From NCBI GenBank assembly GCA_002423895.1, contig DIOL01000002.1, forward strand, positions 54,986 through 94,133: 39,148 nucleotides of DNA, read 5' to 3'. Every line of letters starts with the position of its first letter. The stretch's first letter is position 1. Positions 1 through 7,250 of this stretch are shown here, one piece after another. Below the pieces are notes generated by a model that had not been told where the DNA came from, made no database searches, and saw only the letters and a program-made list of their open reading frames with translations. The translations under genes were made by a program, and so were the position numbers. The stretch is from Bacteroidales bacterium UBA5515 (GTDB lineage: Bacteria; Bacteroidota; Bacteroidia; Bacteroidales; P3).

Positions 1-1746
1 ATTGCAGATATCGGCTCTGACCTTATGAAGGTTGTTTTTAAGATTGGTGAAGATGACCCAAGAAATCCAGGAGTTATTGCAGACTGTACAGGAGATAATG
101 CTGGAGATTCAGTTGGACCAACTGCAGATGGTTTCGAAACTTATGGTGTTACAGGTGTTGCTCTTGTTTCTTTTATTTTGCTTGCAATAACTGATGTTGG
201 AATTCAAAAAGAATTACTTGTTTGGATATTTACGATGAGAATATTAATGATTATTACTTCCATTTTTTCTTTTGGACTTAATAATTATATTAGCAAAATC
301 TTTTACGGGAAGAAAGATGAAATAGACTTTGAAGCTCCATTATCAAATTTGGTTTGGATTACCTCTATAATTTCTATTATTGGAACATTTGTAATAAGTT
401 ATATTTTAATTCCTGATATTGGAGGAAATTCAAATCTATGGTGGATACTTTCATTAATAATTAGCTGTGGAACTTTAGGTGCTGCAATAATTCCTGAAGT
501 TACAAAAATATTTACATCACCTAAATCTTCCCATGTTAATGAAGTTGTGAAAGCTTCAGAGCAAGGAGGAGCATCATTAAACATTCTATCAGGTTTTGTT
601 GCAGGAAATTTTGGAGCGTTTTGGACAGGAATTGTTTTTGTTTTATTAATGTTCTTTGCTTATGCTTCAAGTTCCCAATTAGAAGGGATTATGATTTATC
701 CTTCAATTTTTGCTTTTGGATTAGTTGCTTTTGGTATGTTAGGAATGGGACCAGTTACAATTGCTGTTGATTCCTACGGACCAGTTACTGATAATGCTCA
801 ATCTGTTTATGAATTATCATTAATTGAAGATATTGAAGGAATTGACCAAGAAATTGAAAAAGACTTTGGATTTAAACCAGATTGGGAAAAATCAAAATAC
901 TATCTTGAATCAAACGATGGCGCAGGAAATACATTTAAAGCAACAGCAAAGCCTGTTTTGATTGGTACAGCAGTTGTTGGAGCAACAACAATGATTTTCT
1001 CTTTAATATTAATGATTCAAAAAACACTTGGAGTTCAACCTGAAACAATTCTAACCCTTCTTAATCCATATACTATTTTAGGATTTATTATGGGAGGAGC
1101 AGTTATTTTCTGGTTTACTGGAGCTTCAACTCAAGCCGTTACAACTGGAGCAAACAGAGCAGTTGAATATATTAAGAAACATATAAATCTTAATCCAAAT
1201 GCACCAAAAAAAGCAGATGAAGCAAACAGTGTTGAAGTTGTAAAGATTTGTACACAATACGCCCAAAAAGGGATGTTAAATATATTTATTGCAGTCTTCT
1301 TTTTTGCTCTTGGTCTTGCTTGTCTTTCTGCAATTAATTTAGCAGCAGACGATGCTGCCCCTGAATTAAAATATGCCGCTGTATCATTATTTATCAGTTA
1401 TTTAATTGGAATTGCAACCTTTGGTTTATTTCAAGCTGTTTTTATGGCTAATGCTGGAGGAGCATGGGATAATGCTAAAAAAGTTGTTGAAGTTGATATG
1501 AAACAAAAAGGAACTCCACTACATGATGCAACCGTTGTTGGTGACACTGTAGGAGATCCTTTTAAAGATACTTCTTCTGTTGCTCTTAACCCAATTATTA
1601 AATTCACCACACTATTTGGACTATTAGCGATGGAAATAGCTATTTCGGAATCATTCAGAGATATAGCTCCTTATTTTGGAGTAGTATTTTTCTTAATTGC
1701 AGTTTATTTCGTTTATCGCTCTTTCTATAAGATGAGAATTAAATAA
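1..1746 (+). CDS. hppA: Membrane-bound proton/sodium-translocating pyrophosphatase, 5'-truncated by window edge
   Basis: Integral membrane pyrophosphatase that couples PPi hydrolysis to ion pumping. The reading frame is open from base 1 (IADIGSDLMK...), so the ATG at 25 is internal and the N-terminal part lies outside the window. Visible signatures are the substrate-binding segment DDPRNPGVIAD followed by GDNAGDSVGPTADGFETYG, the GNTFKATAK segment, and the C-terminal GDTVGDPFKDTSSVALNP. About a dozen hydrophobic helices are present. The lysine in GNTFKAT sits where a lysine confers potassium independence in this family. The wording around GDNAGDSVGPTADGF differs from the common GDNVGDCAGMAADLFE form and may indicate the divergent Chlorobium-type Na+-regulated H+-pumping branch; that placement is inference. 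Monocistronic as far as visible, with a promoter for the next gene directly downstream. Confidence 0.95.
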   Translation: MADIGSDLMKVVFKIGEDDPRNPGVIADCTGDNAGDSVGPTADGFETYGVTGVALVSFILLAITDVGIQKELLVWIFTMRILMIITSIFSFGLNNYISKIFYGKKDEIDFEAPLSNLVWITSIISIIGTFVISYILIPDIGGNSNLWWILSLIISCGTLGAAIIPEVTKIFTSPKSSHVNEVVKASEQGGASLNILSGFVAGNFGAFWTGIVFVLLMFFAYASSSQLEGIMIYPSIFAFGLVAFGMLGMGPVTIAVDSYGPVTDNAQSVYELSLIEDIEGIDQEIEKDFGFKPDWEKSKYYLESNDGAGNTFKATAKPVLIGTAVVGATTMIFSLILMIQKTLGVQPETILTLLNPYTILGFIMGGAVIFWFTGASTQAVTTGANRAVEYIKKHINLNPNAPKKADEANSVEVVKICTQYAQKGMLNIFIAVFFFALGLACLSAINLAADDAAPELKYAAVSLFISYLIGIATFGLFQAVFMANAGGAWDNAKKVVEVDMKQKGTPLHDATVVGDTVGDPFKDTSSVALNPIIKFTTLFGLLAMEIAISESFRDIAPYFGVVFFLIAVYFVYRSFYKMRIK

Positions 1747-1769
1747 AAGACAATACCTAATTGCGTTTG

Positions 1770-1852
1770 ATACCGCAAAGATTTGGCTATAAATAATTTT
1801 TTATTAATATTTTGATTGATTTTTAATAAATTATTTCCTATCTTTGCGGTAT
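1770..1852. repeat. 13-bp perfect inverted repeat spanning the hppA/T9SS-protein intergenic region
   Basis: Left arm ATACCGCAAAGAT at 1770-1782 and right arm ATCTTTGCGGTAT at 1840-1852 are exact reverse complements, 57 bp apart. The right arm overlaps the predicted -7 box of the downstream gene, and the left arm follows the hppA stop by 24 bp. In read-through RNA from hppA the arms could pair. No U-tract follows, so it is not a standard terminator. Confidence 0.75.
1816..1846 (+). promoter_or_regulatory. Bacteroidota-type promoter for the T9SS cargo gene at 1873
   Basis: TTG at 1816-1818, 20-bp spacer, then TATCTTTG at 1839-1846, matching the TTG/TAnnTTTG pattern of the primary sigma factor in this phylum. 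Predicted start about 1852 gives a short A/T-rich leader of about 20 nt. Confidence 0.7.
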
Positions 1853-1872
1853 TATTATAATACGCAATTATT

Positions 1873-3948
1873 ATGAAGAAAAACTTTGTTCTTTATTTGT
1901 TTGCAATGCTCTTTGTGAATTTTGCGAGCAGTCAAATTCTTTATCAATCAGATTTTGAAGTATGGCAAAACAACTCTCCTTTGGGATGGGACGGCTTAAA
2001 TACTTCTATTGAACAGTCCTCAGTGACTCAATCCTCTGATGCCATTTCTGGCACCTATTCTTTAAAAATTCAAGATCAATTCTCTACATCTTTTAAGTAT
2101 CTTTCAAGTTCTCCTTTCTATATGATGCCAGACAAAACTTATGAATTTAGTTTTTGGACAAAAGGGAAAGGAACATTTTTAATCAATATCTATTTTAATC
2201 AATCCGCAACAATGACTATTTTCCCAAGAGAAGTTTTTGATAATAATGATTGGACTGAATACAAAATTGATTTCACATCTTTTATCCTTGAGGATAGTGC
2301 AAGTATTGAAATTAGTTTAGGTTTCTCTAATATTCTTTCAGCTAATGGCTTGTTGATCGACAATATTAGCATTAAAGAAAAAGGTAATTTCAATTACTTA
2401 GATATAAATAATATTTTAGCAGCAATATTCCCTTCTGGCTCATTATTTAATTCTAAAGCAAACTTGAACTCAGTATATTCAGATTTTGAAAGCAGTGCTC
2501 CCCTTTTCATTGTTCCAAAAAGTTCAGGACAAGCCTCAACAATTTTCCAAGGTAATATTTGGGTTGGAGCAAAGGATGGAAATGATAATTTACATTTAGC
2601 AGCTGAAACTTTCTATGAAAATGAATTTTCTTTTGGACCTGTTTCAACCAATTGTAACAGTACTGAGTATCTTGAAAAATATAATAAGGTTTGGAAAGTA
2701 AGTAAGGCTGAAATTCAAAATCATATTGAAAACTATTATATTGGAGGATATGTTATACCTCAAAATATTTTAGAATGGCCTGCTAATGGAGATACTCTTT
2801 ATGGAGAATCACAAAGGATTGCACCATATTGCGATGTAAATTCAAATGGATACTACGACCCACAAAATGGAGATTACCCAGCAATTAGAGGAGACCAAGC
2901 TCTTTTCTTTGTTTTTAATGATCAAAACCAAGATCATCTATCAACTAACGGAGAAAAATTAGGCTTAGAGTTTAGAGCAATGGCTTATGCATATGAAAAT
3001 CCTCAAGATGAAGCATTATACAATAATATTTTTATCAGCTACGAAGTAGTTAATAAATCTCAAAATACCTATACTGACACTTATTTAGGAATGTTTACTG
3101 ATTTTGACCTTGGATATGGACAAGATGACTATATTGGATATGATAGCACACTTAATTTAGCCTATGCATATAATGGACGAGACTTAGATGGACCATACTT
3201 CTCTGCTTATTCTGGTGTTCCTCCTGTTCAAGGGAAAATGCTTCTAAGTCAAAATGCTTCTAAATTTATTTATTTCAAGAATTCTTCTGATCCTGTATTG
3301 GGACATCCCTCTAATCCAAACGAATTTTATAATTATTTGCAAGGGAAAACAAGAACCGGCAATCCAATAACCTATGGAGAAAATGGAACTAATCAATCAA
3401 ATCCTCCAACCAATTATATGTATTCCGGTTTTCCTGAATTGGGAACGGGATGGAATGAGGTAACTCTTGATAATGAACCAGGAGATAGAAGAGGATTGAT
3501 TTCTTATGGACCTTTTTCTTTAACTCCAAATGAAAAAATATGTTTTGATTTTGCTTATCCTTTTGCTAAAGACTCAAATGCAACAACCCCTGAAGGTTCT
3601 TTACCTCTTTTACGTCAAAGAGCAGCAGCAATTCAAACTTTCTATAATGCCCAAAATATAGATTGTGGTTATAATGATGTTTCAATTAAAGATATTGGTT
3701 CCATTAATCAAAATAACTTCATGCTTTATCCAAATCCAAGTAATGGTAAATTTATTGTAAGCAGTTTTGAATTTATTCCTAACTCCAAAATTGAAGTTTA
3801 TTCTATTTTAGGCGCAAAACTTTTTGAAAAAGAAATCAAATCTAATTCTCAAACTTTTGAACTTAATCTTAATTCTGGATTATATATCTACAGAATAAAG
3901 GTAAATAAAAGCGTTGTAAAACAAGATAAGATTATTATTTATAAATAA
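1873..3948 (+). CDS. Secreted T9SS cargo protein with N-terminal carbohydrate-binding-like domain
   Basis: 691 aa. An N-terminal signal peptide ends near ASSQ (residues 1-21). Residues about 24-168 look like a galactose-binding/CBM-type jelly roll (SDFEVW, LGWDG, SGTYSLKI, YEFSFWTKG, LLIDNISIKE). The middle is family-unassigned and carries a calcium-loop-like segment DVNSNGYYDPQNGDYP near residue 320, similar to dockerin or thrombospondin type 3 loops. The last about 75 residues (LYPNPSNGKFIV ... VYSILGAKLFEKEI ... GLYIYRIKVN) form a type A T9SS C-terminal sorting domain, so the protein should be exported through the outer membrane and surface-attached or released. It has its own promoter and a strong terminator. 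Substrate or ligand unknown. Confidence 0.9.
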   Translation: MKKNFVLYLFAMLFVNFASSQILYQSDFEVWQNNSPLGWDGLNTSIEQSSVTQSSDAISGTYSLKIQDQFSTSFKYLSSSPFYMMPDKTYEFSFWTKGKGTFLINIYFNQSATMTIFPREVFDNNDWTEYKIDFTSFILEDSASIEISLGFSNILSANGLLIDNISIKEKGNFNYLDINNILAAIFPSGSLFNSKANLNSVYSDFESSAPLFIVPKSSGQASTIFQGNIWVGAKDGNDNLHLAAETFYENEFSFGPVSTNCNSTEYLEKYNKVWKVSKAEIQNHIENYYIGGYVIPQNILEWPANGDTLYGESQRIAPYCDVNSNGYYDPQNGDYPAIRGDQALFFVFNDQNQDHLSTNGEKLGLEFRAMAYAYENPQDEALYNNIFISYEVVNKSQNTYTDTYLGMFTDFDLGYGQDDYIGYDSTLNLAYAYNGRDLDGPYFSAYSGVPPVQGKMLLSQNASKFIYFKNSSDPVLGHPSNPNEFYNYLQGKTRTGNPITYGENGTNQSNPPTNYMYSGFPELGTGWNEVTLDNEPGDRRGLISYGPFSLTPNEKICFDFAYPFAKDSNATTPEGSLPLLRQRAAAIQTFYNAQNIDCGYNDVSIKDIGSINQNNFMLYPNPSNGKFIVSSFEFIPNSKIEVYSILGAKLFEKEIKSNSQTFELNLNSGLYIYRIKVNKSVVKQDKIIIYK

Positions 3949-3966
3949 TCTTAAGCTCCTATCTAA

Positions 3967-4004
3967 AAAAAAGCTGTTTGAATTAATTATCAAACAGCTT
4001 TTTT
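3967..4004. terminator. Bidirectional hairpin terminator between convergent genes
   Basis: 14-bp perfect arms (3967-3980 and 3991-4004, core AAGCTGTTTG / CAAACAGCTT) with a 10-nt loop. A-tract on the left and T-tract on the right make it work for the plus-strand gene ending at 3948 and the minus-strand gene ending at 4014. Confidence 0.92.
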
Positions 4005-4013
4005 GTTATTTAT

Positions 4014-4379
4014 CTATTTTCTTTTCTCGTAGGAGGCTACGGCTTGGGTTAAGAAATATCTTATTCTTTCTTTTGTTTGAGGACTTAAATCCTTAATCTC
4101 AATATGAGAATGTACTTTACCTTTTCCTTTCATCATTTTAAACGGGTCATCAAAGTCCCATCCCTTATAGAAGCCAAGTTTAACGCCTTGCTTTGAAAGA
4201 CTGAGCATTGAAATTAAATTTTTATAGCCCTTACCATAGGAATAGAAAGCCATATTTTGACGAGTATCCATTTCTTCTTGAATATTTGGTAACTCTTCAA
4301 TAAGAAATTCTCTTAGTTCTTTAGCTAAACTAACCACCTTTTGGTCATAGGGCAAACAAATATCCTCAAATGTTCTCAT
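4014..4379 (-). CDS. DUF1801 (YdhG-like) domain protein
   Basis: 121 aa, the usual full length for a stand-alone DUF1801 protein. Typical features are EELPNIQEEMDTRQNMAFYSYGKGY in the first half (helix then strand), the glycine and lysine residues of VKLGFYKGWDFDDP, the KGKVHSHIEIK strand, and a C-terminal helix. The fold is small and soluble with no signal peptide, so it is cytoplasmic. Members have been loosely linked to iron handling and surface adhesion but no reaction is established. It starts 14 bp after the stop of the T9SS protein gene on the same strand, so the two are probably cotranscribed, and it ends at the bidirectional terminator. Confidence 0.8.
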   Translation of the reverse strand: MRTFEDICLPYDQKVVSLAKELREFLIEELPNIQEEMDTRQNMAFYSYGKGYKNLISMLSLSKQGVKLGFYKGWDFDDPFKMMKGKGKVHSHIEIKDLSPQTKERIRYFLTQAVASYEKRK

Positions 4380-4393
4380 AAATAAAGTCTTAA

Positions 4394-5677
4394 CTAATTC
4401 TTTACTATCTTTTCTTGTTTAACTATCTTTCCATTTGAGATTATGTTTACAAGATACAGTCCTTGTGAAAGTGAAGAAAGATTTACTTCTGAACCATTAA
4501 GTTTTTTACTCATCACTTCTTTTCCTAAACTGTTATAAACTTTCACAAAAGCATTTGATAAAGGAGTTGAGCACTCAATATTGATTTTGTCTTTTGTTGG
4601 ATTAGGGAAAACAGATATATTAATATCATTTCCTTTTACATCATTTAGTCCAATTGTCACTTGTTCGTATTGATATTCTGCATCAAGAATATAATCTAAT
4701 CTACCAGTATCATTATTTTCAGTCCACCATGAATGTTTTGTTAAAACATTAGGATTTCCCATAACTTCAGCAACAAACCATTCTTCCCATGGAGCTTTAT
4801 AATCAGTAACTGTAGGATAGATTGGATATCTATCGGTTGTTTCATCATACAAAAACTCATATTTATCAGAAGTTCGAGTAGCCCATGTGTTGCTTGAAGC
4901 AGCACGATAATAATCTCTTTGAGCAACTTTATTAGAAGATGAGCGAGTCCATTCATATTTCGTTTCAAACTCTATCATATTAACATCTTCATAAAAACCA
5001 GAATTCTCCAATCTTAATCTTAAGTTGGTTATAGAGTCATAAATATAATCTCCATAATAAGGCTCAACCCATTGACAAAAAGAATTGTAATAATCTATTG
5101 TTCTAACTAATTTGTTATTGTCATAAACATAAACAACCTTATTCAAATCCTCATAAACATCATTACCATTATGTATTTTTTGCAAGTATTCAACCAATTG
5201 CCCCTGTTCATTATAGGTATAATAGCCTCTTCCTCCAATAACAAAACCAGTACCTAAATTATTTGCATTTACTCTTATGGTTTTTCTTCCCAATGAGTCG
5301 TATTCAAATTCTTCATAACATGAATAAAACCATTGATTATTTATCCAAGAAAAGGTGTTAGCCTTAATCATATTCATATTGGAGTCGTAAATAAAATCTG
5401 TCTTAAAGTTAAATTCAGGGAAATCTACATCGGTGTAAACTTCTCCAACAGAATAGTATCTTTGTCTTTGCTCATCAAAATTATAATTGAAAACAATTGA
5501 ATCAAAAGGAGAAACAATTTTTTTGAGTAAAAGTGTTTGAGCTGATTTAGTATTATTCTCATTTCCTTTTGCCTTTTCAAATGGGTATGGCTTGAAGTTT
5601 GTTGTTTTTGTTTTTTGCGAAAAGCCGCTAATAACAATAGTGCAGCCAATGAATAAAGCCAATAGTTGTTTTTTCAT
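4394..5677 (-). CDS. Secreted T9SS cargo protein with YD-like beta repeats
   Basis: 427 aa. Signal peptide at residues 1-21 (ends SGFSQ). The central region has repeated Y-x-Y-D/N-x2-G/K strand-turn units (YDSLGRKTI, YTYNEQGQLVEY, YVYDNNKLVRT, YIYDSITNLRL) that resemble RHS/YD beta-strand repeats found in Bacteroidota surface proteins. The C-terminal about 75 residues (ISVFPNPTKDKINIE ... VYNSLGKEVMSKKL ... GLYLVNIISNG) are a type A T9SS sorting domain. It is likely exported to the cell surface; the function is unknown. It is upstream of, and probably cotranscribed with, the DUF1801 gene. A weak promoter-like TTTCTTTG lies about 40 bp upstream. Confidence 0.9.
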   Translation of the reverse strand: MKKQLLALFIGCTIVISGFSQKTKTTNFKPYPFEKAKGNENNTKSAQTLLLKKIVSPFDSIVFNYNFDEQRQRYYSVGEVYTDVDFPEFNFKTDFIYDSNMNMIKANTFSWINNQWFYSCYEEFEYDSLGRKTIRVNANNLGTGFVIGGRGYYTYNEQGQLVEYLQKIHNGNDVYEDLNKVVYVYDNNKLVRTIDYYNSFCQWVEPYYGDYIYDSITNLRLRLENSGFYEDVNMIEFETKYEWTRSSSNKVAQRDYYRAASSNTWATRTSDKYEFLYDETTDRYPIYPTVTDYKAPWEEWFVAEVMGNPNVLTKHSWWTENNDTGRLDYILDAEYQYEQVTIGLNDVKGNDINISVFPNPTKDKINIECSTPLSNAFVKVYNSLGKEVMSKKLNGSEVNLSSLSQGLYLVNIISNGKIVKQEKIVKN

Positions 5678-5736
5678 AGATATTATATTTTAAAAATTAC
5701 TATCCTTTAAAACACCAAAGAAAGAAAATTGTTTAC

Positions 5737-5782
5737 AAAAAAAGAAAGAATAGCCATTTGCCTAATTAATGACTATTCTTTC
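5737..5782 (-). terminator. Intrinsic terminator of the HU/beta-barrel fusion gene
   Basis: On the minus strand GAAAGAATAG (5782-5773) pairs with CTATTCTTTC (5753-5744), followed by a run of seven U. It lies 22 bp after the stop of the gene ending at 5805. Confidence 0.88.
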
Positions 5783-5804
5783 CTATAAACTAAGTGCCTA
5801 ATTC

Positions 5805-6824
5805 TTAAAACTTAAGACTAAGTGTAAGATTTATTCCATAATTTGCAAAAGACATATCGTTTCCAATAACATATCCATAATTTATTTCTCCTCCTATACC
5901 TATATTCTTTGTAATAAAATATTTATATGAAAGCTCTCCTCCCAATCCAAAATAATCATAACATCCAATATGCTTATCTTCATACTTTAACCTATCGAAT
6001 CCATAACCTAACTCTAAACCTAATTTCAATAAATGATTACTTTGAGGCTTCAAAAAGTTATATCCCAAAACCAAAGAAAAGAGATTAAATCTTTGCTCCT
6101 TTACAGGAACTATATAATGATAGTCTACCAAATAAGTATTATCATTAAATGTATCTGAAAAGGTAATATACCTCAACTTTGCAAAGTACTTATTTTTATA
6201 TCCAATCTCATAAGAAGGAATAAGATTGGTTTTGAAATCATAAAATCCCAAGAAACCATCAATCCATCTATATCCCACTTGAGTTTGAATTGTATGTGAA
6301 AAATCTTCTTTGTTAAACTTGCATGAATTCGAACTTTCATCTTGAGAAAAACCCAATTTTGAGAAAGATAATAAACAAAGTAGCAATAAAACAGAAACAA
6401 CCTTTCTGCTTGACTTAACAACAGCTCCTTTAGGAATCTTTGGCTCAGCAGTAAACTTCATCTCTTTAATATCTCTTGCCAATTTTCTATCTGCTTTGTA
6501 GGTTATTTTTGTTGCTTTAACCTTTTTGGGATTAATATTCTTTGGGTCATCAAAACCTTCACTTGTTACTCCAACTCCAAAGGTTCCAATTCCATCAAGT
6601 TTTATGTTGCAACCTTCCAATAATGATAATTTTATCTCAATTGACAATGCTTTAAGACAACCCAAAACATCACCTTGAGTTAGAGAGCAAGCTCCTGAAA
6701 TTCTTTCTGATAATTCTTCAGTTTCAACTGTTCTTAAAGTTTTAGGACAAGCATAATATTTTTCAACAGCTTCTCCAGTAGAAGTCTTAAACTTCTTTTT
6801 CCAAATGCTAAATGTTTTACTCAT
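5805..6824 (-). CDS. Fusion: HU-like DNA-binding domain + signal-peptide-like helix + outer-membrane beta-barrel domain
   Basis: 339 aa in one uninterrupted frame. Residues 1-124 are an HU-related histone-like domain (LTQGDVLGCLKALSIEIKLSLLEG, NIKLDGIGTFGVGV, then a basic arm), comparable to the 143-aa HU-related protein at 36677. Residues 125-140 are a basic proline-containing linker. Residues 141-160 are hydrophobic and end in KLGFSQ, which looks exactly like a cleavable signal peptide of a separate outer-membrane protein but lacks its own start codon. Residues about 172-339 alternate as beta-strands (TQVGYRW, LELGYGF, GINLTLSLKF) and end in phenylalanine, the outer-membrane barrel signature. 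A cytoplasmic DNA binder joined to an envelope barrel is topologically odd: if the helix is a membrane anchor, HU faces the cytoplasm and the rest the periplasm. HU-CCDC81/SPOR proteins of the phylum have a comparable layout. Confidence 0.82.
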   Translation of the reverse strand: MSKTFSIWKKKFKTSTGEAVEKYYACPKTLRTVETEELSERISGACSLTQGDVLGCLKALSIEIKLSLLEGCNIKLDGIGTFGVGVTSEGFDDPKNINPKKVKATKITYKADRKLARDIKEMKFTAEPKIPKGAVVKSSRKVVSVLLLLCLLSFSKLGFSQDESSNSCKFNKEDFSHTIQTQVGYRWIDGFLGFYDFKTNLIPSYEIGYKNKYFAKLRYITFSDTFNDNTYLVDYHYIVPVKEQRFNLFSLVLGYNFLKPQSNHLLKLGLELGYGFDRLKYEDKHIGCYDYFGLGGELSYKYFITKNIGIGGEINYGYVIGNDMSFANYGINLTLSLKF

Positions 6825-6899
6825 AACACAATAATTTTTAAATTAATATAATTAAATTGACAAATACACAACCAAAAAAAACTAAAAAAATACAAAACC

Positions 6900-6931
6900 C
6901 AAATATATAACTCAAAACTCCTAATTTTCAA
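6900..6931 (-). promoter_or_regulatory. Promoter of the HU/beta-barrel fusion gene
   Basis: On the minus strand TTG (6931-6929), 21-bp spacer, TATATTTG (6907-6900). Start predicted near 6894, giving a leader of about 70 nt. The five-copy palindrome array begins about 45 bp upstream of it, a position expected for upstream regulator sites. Confidence 0.6.
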
Positions 6932-6976
6932 CTCCTAAAACCTTATCTCAATCTCATAAAACTTGATATAAGTTTC

Positions 6977-7086
6977 ATATAATGCCATTATATTGTCAGT
7001 ATAATGCCATTATACTTGTGGTTTAATGGCATTATATCATCGGTTTAATGGCATTATACTTAGAATATAATGCCATTATATGACTT
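6977..7086. repeat. Five palindromic sites at an exact 22-bp pitch
   Basis: Five copies of RTWTAATGSCATTATAY, each a near-perfect palindrome around one central C or G. Centres are at 6985, 7007, 7029, 7051 and 7073, exactly 22 bp apart. Copies 1, 2 and 5 are TATAATG-C-CATTATA; copies 3 and 4 are TTTAATG-G-CATTATA. The 5-nt linkers are not conserved. Two helical turns per step places all sites on about the same DNA face, as in cooperative operator or iteron arrays. It fills the 426-bp gap 6825-7250 between the MutS-like gene and the HU fusion, together with the promoter at 6900-6931. The rest of the gap (7087-7250) shows only a TATCTTTG minus-strand box at 7092-7099 inside a 9-bp hairpin (7093-7125). 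Confidence 0.9.
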
Positions 7087-7250
7087 CTATGCAAAGATAA
7101 TAAATTTCTAAATAAGATTATCTTTTTTATAAATAAAATTTAAGTAGTTTTTTACAAGGATTTTTTTCTCCTATCTATTATAGAATATAGTTAAAGTCAA
7201 TATTGATAGAAAATTATTCTTGTAATTAAAGAAAAAAGAGAAGAGAAAAA

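Noticed and set aside
6942..6975. Possible sixth LytTR-like repeat pair (ATCTCAATCTCA ... ATATAAGTTTCA) upstream of the HU fusion
   Set aside because: Spacing is near 21 bp but the second repeat matches poorly and the first has an extra base; could be chance in AT-rich DNA.
6977..7086. Regular 22-bp repeats as a CRISPR array
   Set aside because: Repeat unit and 5-nt linkers are far too short, units are palindromic, and no cas genes are present.
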